From Sphingomonadaceae bacterium (GTDB taxonomy: Bacteria; Pseudomonadota; Alphaproteobacteria; Sphingomonadales; Sphingomonadaceae), in the NCBI GenBank assembly GCA_020446665.1, contig JAGREF010000223.1, positions 1 through 5,463 of the forward strand: a DNA stretch of 5,463 bases. The letters run 5' to 3'. The position numbers and the translations under genes were made by a program. Position 1 is the first letter of the stretch. Each line of letters begins with the position of its first letter. The notes under the pieces are model-generated. The model was not told the DNA's origin. It ran no database searches and was given only the letters and a program-made list of their open reading frames with translations. This document shows, one piece after another, positions 1-5,463 of this stretch.

Positions 1-205
1 AGCTGGGCCGGGCGCGGCTGGTCCACGGGTCTGCGGAATTGGCCTCTGCCACGATGGCGGAAAGGCGGGTCTCGATGGTTTTGAGCTCTTGCGAACCCTG
101 CAATTCGAGCAATTCCAGCTTGGCCTTCCGCCGGGCCTCTGGGTCAGGGATCACCTTGTCGATGATGGAAGCAATCGGGCCGATAAGCGTTTCGATCAGG
201 GGCAT
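1..205 (-). CDS. 3TM holin (GTA-type), 5' part, truncated by window edge
   Basis: Only the first 68 codons are present; the frame is open to the left edge. The product starts MPLIETLIGPIASIIDKVIP, followed by PDPEARRKAKLELLELQ and, at residues 54-67, a segment ending in SRARP. This order (amphipathic N-terminus, IIDKVIPDPEA-like motif, charged Glu/Leu/Lys helix, then an R-P motif before the first membrane helix) matches the family called 'holin of 3TMs, for gene-transfer release', as I remember it. Known members are small inner-membrane proteins linked to release of gene transfer agent or phage particles. The membrane helices themselves lie outside the window. The ATG at 205-203 is chosen because GGAG (217-214 on the minus strand) sits 8 nt upstream. 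The gene is divergent from the lipase. Family assignment is fairly secure. Whether it belongs to a working GTA or prophage cluster cannot be judged here. Confidence 0.78.
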   Translation of the reverse strand, partial: MPLIETLIGPIASIIDKVIPDPEARRKAKLELLELQGSQELKTIETRLSAIVAEANSADPWTSRARPS

Positions 206-238
206 GGCAAAGTCTCCAGGGGCGAGTCGCCTTCGAAT

Positions 239-251
239 AACCAAAGTGGTT
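239..251. repeat. short palindrome in divergent intergenic gap
   Basis: The sequence AACCA-AAG-TGGTT is a perfect 5-bp inverted repeat with a 3-nt centre. It lies 34 nt upstream of the holin start codon in the 137-nt gap between the divergent holin and lipase genes. Its position would suit an operator for either gene. It is short enough to occur by chance, and I see no confident -35/-10 pair beside it. Confidence 0.2.
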
Positions 252-333
252 CATGTAGGAAAATTGTATCACCAATAAGAGGTGTGAGGGCGGGGCGCGC
301 AAAGCAGGTCGTTTTTTGAAACTATTCCTGTAT

Positions 334-337
334 AGGG
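334..337 (+). promoter_or_regulatory. ribosome binding site that decides the lipase start
   Basis: AGGG ends 5 nt before the ATG at 343. The frame also opens at a TTG at 316, but that codon has only a T-rich run and no purine-rich Shine-Dalgarno sequence just upstream. The ATG at 343 is therefore preferred. Confidence 0.45.
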
Positions 338-342
338 CGTGC

Positions 343-1839
343 ATGACGAACACGGTTCTCTATGTCGAAAAGCCTCTCGAACAGGCACGCAGCTATGCAG
401 ATTGGGCGCAGGCCGCCCAGACGCTGGACGCTGGCAATGGCAAACAGACCTGGCGCGAGGCCGAGGCGAGCAGCCTGTTTGATCACCGTTCGATCCGGCG
501 GCGGCTGGACCTGCTGCGCGATCTGCGCGAGCGGGGGGATGATCACGCACTGCTCTTCACGCTCAATGAGGGCATCCATGGCAATATGGACGGGATCGCC
601 AATGAGCAGCTGTGGCGCGAGGCGCGTTTCGGCACCAAGCGGCTGATTCATGATTATGTCGATGCTGTGGTCGACGCGCTCGATCATCTGTCGGGTACGC
701 AGGAAAATGATATTCCGTTCGAGGAAAAGCTCGATTTCTTCCACCGCGCATCGCATTGTTATGGCTGTTCAGCCCTGCTGTTGAGCGGTTCGGGATCGTT
801 CCTCTATTTTCATGTCGGTGTGGCGCGGGCGCTGCTCGGCGAAGGGCTGCTGCCCTCGATCATTTCCGGGTCCAGCGGCGGATCGGCAGTGGGGGCCATG
901 CTGTGCACCCATTCGGACGAGGAACTGGCTGAATTGCTGCAAGTGAACGAACTGCACGACATGCAGCATCACGAACCGGCAGAAGGTGTTGCCTCGCTGT
1001 GGCTGGGGGACAAGGCAGCGCAGGAAATGGTGGCCAAATCCATCGCCCGTGTAGTGCCCGACCTGACTTTCCAGCAGGCCTGGGAACTGACCGGGCGGCA
1101 TCTGAATATTTCTGTCGCTCCGGCGGAAAAGCACCAGAACGGGCGGCTGCTCAACGCGATCACCTCGCCCAATGTCTGCATCCGCGAGGCAGTGCTGGCC
1201 AGTTGCGCTGTGCCGGGTGTCTATCCCCCGGTCACGCTGATGGCGCGGGACCATCGCGGGCGGCGGGTGCCCTATTTGCCCGACAGGCAATGGGTCGATG
1301 GTTCTGTCACGCATGATCTGCCGACCAAGCGGCTTTCGCGCCTTTATGGTGTGAATCACCATATTGTCAGCCAGGCAAATCCGCTGATCACGCCGTTCAC
1401 CACCGATATGAAGCAGCCGCAATCGACCTTTGAATCGGTCAAACGCGCAGTCGGATCATCGGCCAAGACCTGGGCCACGCTCAATTTGCAATTGTTGGAA
1501 AAGCCGCTTTCCATGTTTGCGCCCAAATTGCAGGAAATGGCGAGTATGTCGCTATCCGTGCTTAATCAGGATTATCTGGGTGATATCAATATCATCCGGC
1601 CACCGCTTTACTGGCCGCCGGCCAAGCTGCTGTCACCGCTCAGCGCAGACGAGATCGCCATGCTGATCGACATGGGAGAGCGGACATGCTGGCCCAAGGT
1701 CGAAATGGTCCGCCTGCAGACAGCCATCAGCCGCAAGCTGGAGCATATCCTTGTGGATTATGAAGCGGTTGGGGCAGGGCATGTGGCCCATGCGCAAACG
1801 GCCCTGGGGCAGCGCAAGCGGCGCAGCAGGAAAAGCTGA
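343..1839 (+). CDS. DUF3336/patatin-like lipase, SDP1/TGL-like triacylglycerol lipase
   Basis: This is a predicted serine lipase of 498 residues. From about Tyr18 to residue 120 it carries a DUF3336-type helical region (YADWAQAAQTLD, then an FDHRSIRRRLDLL stretch). A patatin domain follows from about residue 145. The GxSxG nucleophile elbow is GSSGG with Ser178, and the partner Asp319 lies in the DGS motif of WVDGSVTHDLP, so both members of the Ser-Asp dyad are present. Segments such as ITSPNVCIREAVLASCAVPG and VNHHIVSQANP closely recall plant SDP1 and yeast TGL3/4/5, which hydrolyse triacylglycerol on lipid droplets. The glycine loop before the nucleophile is unusual (LSGSGSFLYFH, residues 147-157) where SDP1 has LSGGASLGAFH. 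The C-terminus is basic (RKRRSRKS). There is no signal peptide, so it is probably cytoplasmic or peripheral. The WS/DGAT gene starts 57 nt downstream on the same strand. Substrate (triacylglycerol versus phospholipid) is inferred. Confidence 0.88.
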   Translation: MTNTVLYVEKPLEQARSYADWAQAAQTLDAGNGKQTWREAEASSLFDHRSIRRRLDLLRDLRERGDDHALLFTLNEGIHGNMDGIANEQLWREARFGTKRLIHDYVDAVVDALDHLSGTQENDIPFEEKLDFFHRASHCYGCSALLLSGSGSFLYFHVGVARALLGEGLLPSIISGSSGGSAVGAMLCTHSDEELAELLQVNELHDMQHHEPAEGVASLWLGDKAAQEMVAKSIARVVPDLTFQQAWELTGRHLNISVAPAEKHQNGRLLNAITSPNVCIREAVLASCAVPGVYPPVTLMARDHRGRRVPYLPDRQWVDGSVTHDLPTKRLSRLYGVNHHIVSQANPLITPFTTDMKQPQSTFESVKRAVGSSAKTWATLNLQLLEKPLSMFAPKLQEMASMSLSVLNQDYLGDINIIRPPLYWPPAKLLSPLSADEIAMLIDMGERTCWPKVEMVRLQTAISRKLEHILVDYEAVGAGHVAHAQTALGQRKRRSRKS

Positions 1840-1896
1840 CGGTCTGCGAAAATTGCGGTAACGTCCGGGCCAGCACACAACAGGGGAGAAGCAGCC

Positions 1897-3468
1897 ATGC
1901 GCAGGATTTCAGCGAGCGACGCGATATTCCTTGATCTGGAAACACCCAACGCGCCGCTCAGCATTGGTGGCTTGATGGTGTGTGATACATCGACTGCGCC
2001 CGGCCACTTCGTGCGCCATCGCGATATTCTGCAATATGTCGAAACCCGGCTGCACCTGGCGCCCAATCTGCGGCGCAAGCTGGTCTATCACCCGCTGGGG
2101 CTGGACGAACCGCGCCTGATTGACGATCCCGATTTCGATCTGGAATTTCACGTCCGCCATATCGGACTGCCCAAGCCGCGTGACTGGCGCCAGCTCAAGA
2201 TCCTGACATCGCGCCTGATTTCCCGCCCGATGGATATGCATCGCCCGCTGTGGGAAATGTATATCATCGAAGGGCTGGAAGAGCTGGAAGGCGTGCCGGA
2301 TGATGCCTTTGCCGTGCTGATGAAGATGCACCATGCGGTGTTTGATGGTGCTGCCGCCGGGGCGACCATGTGGACCTTCATGCAGGATTCGCCCGATTAC
2401 GAACCGCTCCCGCCGGAAAAGCGCTGGGTGCCGGAACGCGAACCGGACATGCTTGGCTGGACAGTCAGTTCATTGCAGGAAGGGTTCAAGCAGTGGGTCG
2501 ATAATGTCAAAGCCTTGCCGGAAATGGGCAAAGGGCTGGCCGCCAGCGCCAAGACAGGAGCCAAGGGCGGCAAGCTGGCTGACAGTTTCCGCGGCATGCT
2601 CGCGCCCAAGACCCGCTTTCAGCAGCCGGTCACGTCCCATCGTGTGTGGGATTTTGTCAGCCTGCCAATGGTGGAGATGCAGGCGCTGCGCACCGCCCTG
2701 GGCAAGCCGAAGATGAATGATCTGATTCTGGCGATCATCGCCGGCGGCATGCGGCACTATCTCAACAAGCATGGGGAATTGCCTGAAAAATCGCTCTATT
2801 CCTTCTGCCCGATCAATGTGCGCGAAGGCAATCCGATCGATGGCGGGAATTATGTTTCGGGCATGCGGGTCTCGCTGGCGACCAATATTGCCGATCCGCT
2901 GGAGCGGTTGCGCGCGATCACGGAAAGCTCGCTGGGCGGCAAGGCGCAGGCGACCGCGATTGGCGGTGATTTCTTCGCGCATTTGCTGGCCATGACCCCC
3001 TATCCGCTGCGCCACCGTGTGCTGGGGGAAATGCTTTCCATGCCGGAAAAATTCGACATGGAAACACCGGCCATCGCCAATGTGGTGATTTCCAATTCCC
3101 CGCCGCCACGGGGCGGGCATTATTTCACCGGGGCCAAGGTGATCTGTTCAGCTGGTTATGGCCCGATCATCAATCTGTCCGGCGTGTTCCATGCGATTAC
3201 CGGGCTGGATTTTGAATCGACCATTTCCGTCACCTCCTGCCGCGAAATCATGCCGGATATCGCCTTCTACATGGACTGCATCCGCGCCAGCTTTGAAGAG
3301 ATGAAGGAGGCCGCTGCAGGGATGGCGGCTGCTGCGGCAGAAGCGGGCGCCGCGCCAAAGCCAGCTCCGGCCAAAAAGCCTGCAGCAAAGCGCAAGCCGG
3401 CCGCGAAAAAGGTGGCAGCAGTGCGCAAGCCCGCGACCCGCAAGGCAGCGTCCAAAAAATCAAGCTGA
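1897..3468 (+). CDS. wax ester synthase/diacylglycerol acyltransferase (WS/DGAT) with K/P/A-rich tail
   Basis: This 523-residue protein is predicted to transfer acyl groups from acyl-CoA to diacylglycerol or fatty alcohol, making triacylglycerol or wax ester at the inner face of the membrane. The N-terminus (SASDAIFLDLETPNAPLSIG) is typical of the family. The catalytic HHxxxDG motif is HHAVFDG, residues 145-151, with His146 as the expected base. A conserved Asn-Asp pair is at 274-275 (KMNDLILAIIAGG). The C-terminal WS/DGAT domain has NVVISNSPPP and GPIINLSGVFHA. The core ends near residue 484, and residues 485-523 are almost entirely Ala, Lys, Pro and Arg with KPA-type repeats, an unusual add-on. 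GGAG at 1885-1888 lies 8 nt before the ATG. It is probably co-transcribed with the upstream lipase. Its 3' end is convergent with the tRNA-Pro gene. Family is secure; choice of acceptor (diacylglycerol, alcohol or both) cannot be read from sequence. Confidence 0.93.
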   Translation: MRRISASDAIFLDLETPNAPLSIGGLMVCDTSTAPGHFVRHRDILQYVETRLHLAPNLRRKLVYHPLGLDEPRLIDDPDFDLEFHVRHIGLPKPRDWRQLKILTSRLISRPMDMHRPLWEMYIIEGLEELEGVPDDAFAVLMKMHHAVFDGAAAGATMWTFMQDSPDYEPLPPEKRWVPEREPDMLGWTVSSLQEGFKQWVDNVKALPEMGKGLAASAKTGAKGGKLADSFRGMLAPKTRFQQPVTSHRVWDFVSLPMVEMQALRTALGKPKMNDLILAIIAGGMRHYLNKHGELPEKSLYSFCPINVREGNPIDGGNYVSGMRVSLATNIADPLERLRAITESSLGGKAQATAIGGDFFAHLLAMTPYPLRHRVLGEMLSMPEKFDMETPAIANVVISNSPPPRGGHYFTGAKVICSAGYGPIINLSGVFHAITGLDFESTISVTSCREIMPDIAFYMDCIRASFEEMKEAAAGMAAAAAEAGAAPKPAPAKKPAAKRKPAAKKVAAVRKPATRKAASKKSS

Positions 3469-3476
3469 CAGGAATT

Positions 3477-3567
3477 CCACTGGTCGGGACGACTGGATTC
3501 GAACCAGCGACCCCTACACCCCCAGTATAGTGCGCTACCAGACTGCGCCACGTCCCGATACCAGTGG
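3477..3567. repeat. inverted repeat extending the tRNA-Pro acceptor stem
   Basis: CCACTGGT at 3477-3484 and ACCAGTGG at 3560-3567 are exact reverse complements flanking the tRNA. In the minus-strand transcript, leader CCACTGGT can pair with ACCAGTGG, which contains discriminator A73, the CCA end and four trailer bases. The 8-bp stem stacks on the 7-bp acceptor stem, separated only by an unpaired AU in the leader. Confidence 0.7.
3481..3557 (-). tRNA. tRNA-Pro (anticodon GGG)
   Basis: On the minus strand this 77-nt sequence folds into a full cloverleaf. The acceptor stem CGGGACG/CGTCCCG is perfect over 7 bp. The D arm is GCGC-AGTCTGGTA-GCGC. The anticodon arm is CTATA-CTGGGGG-TGTAG, with one G-T pair and anticodon GGG. 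The variable loop is GGGTC. The T arm is GCTGG-TTCGAAT-CCAGT, with one G-T pair. The gene ends in A plus an encoded CCA. The C1-G72 pair and the TGGCGCAG and GGTAGCGCA blocks are characteristic of bacterial tRNA-Pro. With G34 it should read CCC and CCU. It converges on the WS/DGAT gene, whose stop codon is 12 nt beyond the CCA end. Confidence 0.97.
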
Positions 3568-3575
3568 AGGGCGGC

Positions 3576-3604
3576 CCTATAGGGTGTGCCAACACCCTTG
3601 GCAA
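3576..3604 (-). promoter_or_regulatory. probable promoter of tRNA-Pro
   Basis: Read on the minus strand, TTGCCA (3604-3599; 5 of 6 to TTGACA) is followed after exactly 17 nt by TATAGG (3581-3576; 4 of 6 to TATAAT). Next comes a pure G/C stretch, GCCGCCC (3575-3569). GC-rich discriminators are typical of stable-RNA promoters under stringent control. Transcription would start near 3568-3570, giving a leader of roughly 11-13 nt before the tRNA. Confidence 0.6.
3581..3598. repeat. 7-bp hairpin within the tRNA-Pro promoter spacer
   Basis: AGGGTGT-GCCA-ACACCCT is a perfect inverted repeat with a 4-nt loop. It occupies the entire 17-nt spacer of the proposed tRNA-Pro promoter plus the first base of the -10. 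It has no T-tract on either side, so it does not look like an intrinsic terminator. It could be a protein-binding palindrome or chance. Confidence 0.5.
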
Positions 3605-3645
3605 GCGCTGGTGAGCGGCTTTTGAAATGGACAAGTTCTGTGGCT

Positions 3646-3721
3646 GTCGCGGCGCAATCAATTGCTCTGTCAGTGGTTAACTGCTAGTCGCGGCCAAATT
3701 TTGGGGAGCGTCGCGCAATCA
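3646..3721 (+). repeat. degenerate GTCGCG direct repeats upstream of yajC
   Basis: Three related blocks lie in the non-coding stretch before yajC: GTCGCGGCGCAATCA (3646-3660), GTCGCGGCCAAATT (3687-3700) and GTCGCGCAATCA (3710-3721). The first and third share GCGCAATCA exactly. The second is followed by a near-palindrome, CCAAATTTTGG (3694-3704). Nothing else recognisable is present in 3605-3726. A regulatory role is possible but unproven. Confidence 0.3.
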
Positions 3722-3726
3722 GGGTC

Positions 3727-3756
3727 TTGAACACTGGTTGAGGCTATCCCCATATC
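3727..3756 (+). promoter_or_regulatory. candidate promoter of yajC-secD
   Basis: TTGAAC at 3727-3732 (preceded by C, as in the alphaproteobacterial CTTGAC-type -35) is followed after 17-18 nt by CCATAT or CATATC (3750-3756). It would give a start site near 3762 and a 5' leader of about 25 nt. The match is modest, and no better pair is seen between the tRNA promoter and yajC. Confidence 0.35.
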
Positions 3757-3786
3757 GCGCTTTTCCAAGAGGTTCAGGCACTCATT

Positions 3787-4110
3787 ATGATGAATTTACT
3801 CGCTGCAGCGGCCAGTGCGGATGCACCGCCGGCATGGGTCAGCTTCCTGCCGATCGTCGGCATGATCGCGATTTTCTGGTTCCTGATCATTCGCCCGCAA
3901 ATGCGCCAGCAGAAGCAGCACCGCGAAAAAGTTGCCGGTATGAAGAAGGGCGATCAGGTCGTCACTGCCGGTGGCCTTGTTGGCAAGGTCGTCAAGGTTG
4001 ACGAGCATTATGCCGATATCGAAATCGCCCAGGGGGTGAAGGTGAAGGCAGTGAAGTCCACCATTGGCGATATCATCCCGCCCGGCGGCACCCCCGCCGC
4101 CAACGATTAA
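3787..4110 (+). CDS. yajC: Sec translocon accessory subunit YajC
   Basis: This 107-residue protein is an inner-membrane subunit of the SecDF-YajC complex that associates with SecYEG during protein export. A short Ala-rich N-terminus is followed by one membrane helix at about residues 17-35 (WVSFLPIVGMIAIFWFLII). Next comes the family hallmark RPQMRQQKQHREK at 36-48, then a small cytoplasmic domain with GDQVVTAGGLVGKVVKV, also diagnostic. Length fits the family. Two ATG codons stand in tandem at 3787 and 3790. The ribosome binding signal is weak: AGG at 3776-3778 is 8 nt before the first ATG, and a better AAGAGG at 3767-3772 is 14 nt away. The first ATG is taken by convention. secD starts 28 nt after the stop, so the two are almost certainly one operon. 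Confidence 0.96.
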   Translation: MMNLLAAAASADAPPAWVSFLPIVGMIAIFWFLIIRPQMRQQKQHREKVAGMKKGDQVVTAGGLVGKVVKVDEHYADIEIAQGVKVKAVKSTIGDIIPPGGTPAAND

Positions 4111-4138
4111 TCGCCACGGATTTTCAGGGGCTCTCCCG

Positions 4139-5463
4139 ATGCTTGAATTCCCCACCTGGCGCAAGGTCTGGCTCTGGCTGGTCACATTGATCGCCATTGT
4201 CGCTGCGCTGCCTTCCATTTTCTCGCTCGCCAATATTCGCTGGCCCGAGGCCTTGCCGGAGCCGATGGTCAATCTTGGCCTCGACCTTGCCGGGGGCAGC
4301 CATATTCTGCTGGAAGCCAATCCCAAGCAGGTTGCCGCGCAGCGTCTTGAAAATATGGAAGAAGATGTGCGCAGCCGGATGCGTCAGGCCGACCCGCGCA
4401 TTCGCATCGGAGATGTCTCGACCAAGAATGGCCGCTTGAGCTTCATGGTCGAAAGCGCAGCCGATGTGGATCGTGCGCGCGAAGCCTTGCTGCCCGCCAT
4501 GAATGGCACGGGGCTGGTGCGGGAATGGGATATGGAAGTGGTGGATGAAACCCGCTTCATCCTTACGCCCACTCAGGCAGGCCTCGATAATGCTGTGACA
4601 CAGGCGATGGACAGCGCCACCGAAGTTGTCCGCAAACGTATCGACGAACTGGGCACGCGCGAGCCGACTATCATCCGGCAAGGCGACACGCGCATCGTGG
4701 TGCAGGTTCCGGGGTTGCAGGACCCTGACCAGTTGAAGGATCTTCTGGGGCAGACGGCCAAGCTGGAATTCAAACTGGTGGATCAGACCGCGCTGCCTTC
4801 CGATCTGGAACAAGGCATCGCGCCCCCCGGATCAGAGATTTTCCCTTATGCTGCCGGGACACCGTATGAAGGCACCTCCATCGCCGTGCGGCGACTGGGC
4901 GGCATTCAGGGCGATAGCCTGGTGAACGCGCAGCAAAGTTTCGACACGCAGCGCAGCAATGAGCCGGTTGTTTCTATCCAGTTTGACCAGCAAGGCGCGG
5001 CCAAATTTGCCAAGCTGACGACGGAAAATGTCAACAAGCCCTTCGCTATCATTCTCGATGGCGAAGTGCTCTCTGCCCCCAATATCAACGAACCGATCCG
5101 GGGTGGCAGCGCGCAGATTTCCGGCAGCTTTACCGTGGAAAGCGCCAATGCACTGGCGATTTCACTGCGTTCAGGTGCGCTGCCGGTGGATCTGACCGTT
5201 GTGGAAGAGCGTACCGTCGGGCCGGACCTTGGTGCGGATTCGATCAAGAAGGGCCTGATCGCCATGATGATCGGCTCGGTTGCGGTGATCGCGCTGATGA
5301 TTGTCAGCTATGGCCGCTTCGGCGTTTACGCCACGGCGGCGCTGGTGCTCAACGTGCTGATGCTGCTGGGCATCATGGCGGTGATGAATACCACGCTGAC
5401 CCTGCCGGGCATTGCCGGTTTCGTGCTCACCATCGGTGCGGCGGTGGACGCCAACGTGCTGAT
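4139..5463 (+). CDS. secD: protein translocase subunit SecD, 3' end outside window
   Basis: SecD works with SecF and YajC beside SecYEG and uses the proton gradient to pull exported proteins to the periplasmic side. The first 441 codons are present. TM1 is at about residues 10-31. The conserved GLDLAGG motif is at 47-53. The large periplasmic domain includes VVRKRIDELGTREPTI and a segment ending ISLRSGALPVDLTVVEERTVG. TM2 is near 372-391 and TM3 near 396-416. The start of TM4 carries the strongly conserved PGIAGFVLTIGAAVDANVL. Asp437 in that motif corresponds to the membrane Asp implicated in proton coupling in studied SecDF proteins. About 90 residues (rest of TM4, TM5, TM6) would be missing if length is typical of alphaproteobacteria. 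AGGGG at 4126-4130 lies 8 nt before the ATG. The frame is intact to the edge, and secF is expected next. Confidence 0.97.
   Translation, partial: MLEFPTWRKVWLWLVTLIAIVAALPSIFSLANIRWPEALPEPMVNLGLDLAGGSHILLEANPKQVAAQRLENMEEDVRSRMRQADPRIRIGDVSTKNGRLSFMVESAADVDRAREALLPAMNGTGLVREWDMEVVDETRFILTPTQAGLDNAVTQAMDSATEVVRKRIDELGTREPTIIRQGDTRIVVQVPGLQDPDQLKDLLGQTAKLEFKLVDQTALPSDLEQGIAPPGSEIFPYAAGTPYEGTSIAVRRLGGIQGDSLVNAQQSFDTQRSNEPVVSIQFDQQGAAKFAKLTTENVNKPFAIILDGEVLSAPNINEPIRGGSAQISGSFTVESANALAISLRSGALPVDLTVVEERTVGPDLGADSIKKGLIAMMIGSVAVIALMIVSYGRFGVYATAALVLNVLMLLGIMAVMNTTLTLPGIAGFVLTIGAAVDANVL

Noticed and set aside
254..290. TACAAT-like -10 on the minus strand as a holin promoter
   Set aside because: No acceptable -35 element is found 16-18 nt upstream of it.
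316..342. N-terminal extension of the lipase from a TTG start at 316
   Set aside because: It would add nine residues (MKLFLYRAC), has no Shine-Dalgarno sequence just upstream, and the ATG at 343 has AGGG at suitable spacing. Not excluded, only less likely.
308..343. TATAGG at 331-336 as a -10 giving a leaderless lipase mRNA starting at the ATG
   Set aside because: The hexamer at the proper -35 distance (GTCGTT, 308-313) has almost no match to consensus, and an AGGG ribosome binding site is present.
769..1422. 217-codon open frame on the minus strand inside the lipase gene
   Set aside because: It is antisense to a well-conserved coding region, its product (many Arg, Gln, His) resembles no known family, and long antisense frames are expected in GC-rich genes.
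2470..3120. 216-codon open frame on the minus strand inside the WS/DGAT gene
   Set aside because: It is antisense to conserved acyltransferase motifs, has no family resemblance, and is explained by GC-rich codon bias.
3471..3478. GGAATTCC palindrome between WS/DGAT and tRNA as an attachment site or terminator
   Set aside because: It is an 8-bp self-complementary site with no loop, no T-tract directly after it, and no duplicate of the tRNA end or integrase gene in the window.
3248..3661. Minus-strand open frames running through the tRNA and the end of the WS/DGAT gene
   Set aside because: They translate the tRNA-Pro gene itself (the apparent [10 protein letters not shown] peptide comes from the T arm and CCA end), a familiar false gene.
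4124..4813. 229-codon open frame on the minus strand inside secD
   Set aside because: It is antisense to unmistakable secD coding sequence and has no recognisable domain.

Overview
The window looks like chromosomal DNA of an alphaproteobacterium, most likely a sphingomonad (Sphingomonadales, Erythrobacteraceae-like). The grounds are moderately high GC, a 3TM holin of the gene-transfer-agent family, a proline tRNA upstream of yajC-secD, and the style of the YajC and SecD proteins. The placement is inferred from remembered protein resemblance, not from a search.

Layout, left to right. (1) Positions 1-205, minus strand: the 5' part of a 3TM holin gene that runs off the left edge. (2) Positions 206-342: a divergent intergenic gap with a small palindrome and no convincing promoter. 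(3) Positions 343-1839 and 1897-3468, plus strand: a two-gene lipid unit. It holds a DUF3336/patatin lipase resembling plant SDP1 and yeast TGL3/4/5, then a wax ester synthase/diacylglycerol acyltransferase (WS/DGAT) with a Lys/Pro/Ala-rich tail. (4) Positions 3481-3557, minus strand: a complete tRNA-Pro(GGG) with encoded CCA, convergent with the WS/DGAT gene and only 12 nt from its stop codon. Its probable promoter lies at 3576-3604. (5) Positions 3605-3786: non-coding, with degenerate GTCGCG repeats and a possible yajC promoter. (6) Positions 3787-4110 and 4139-5463, plus strand: yajC, then secD cut off by the right edge. secF would be expected next.

Two gene pairs make functional sense. 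The lipase and WS/DGAT would break down and build neutral storage lipid (triacylglycerol or wax ester). YajC and SecD belong to the SecDF-YajC accessory complex of the SecYEG translocon, which uses the proton gradient to drive late steps of export. tRNA-Pro and the Sec genes are ordinary housekeeping genes.

No CRISPR array, insertion sequence or complete defence or phage module is visible. The most interesting points are the lipase/acyltransferase pairing, the unusual glycine loop of the lipase, the histone-like tail of the WS/DGAT, and the tRNA-Pro leader that can pair with its own CCA end.
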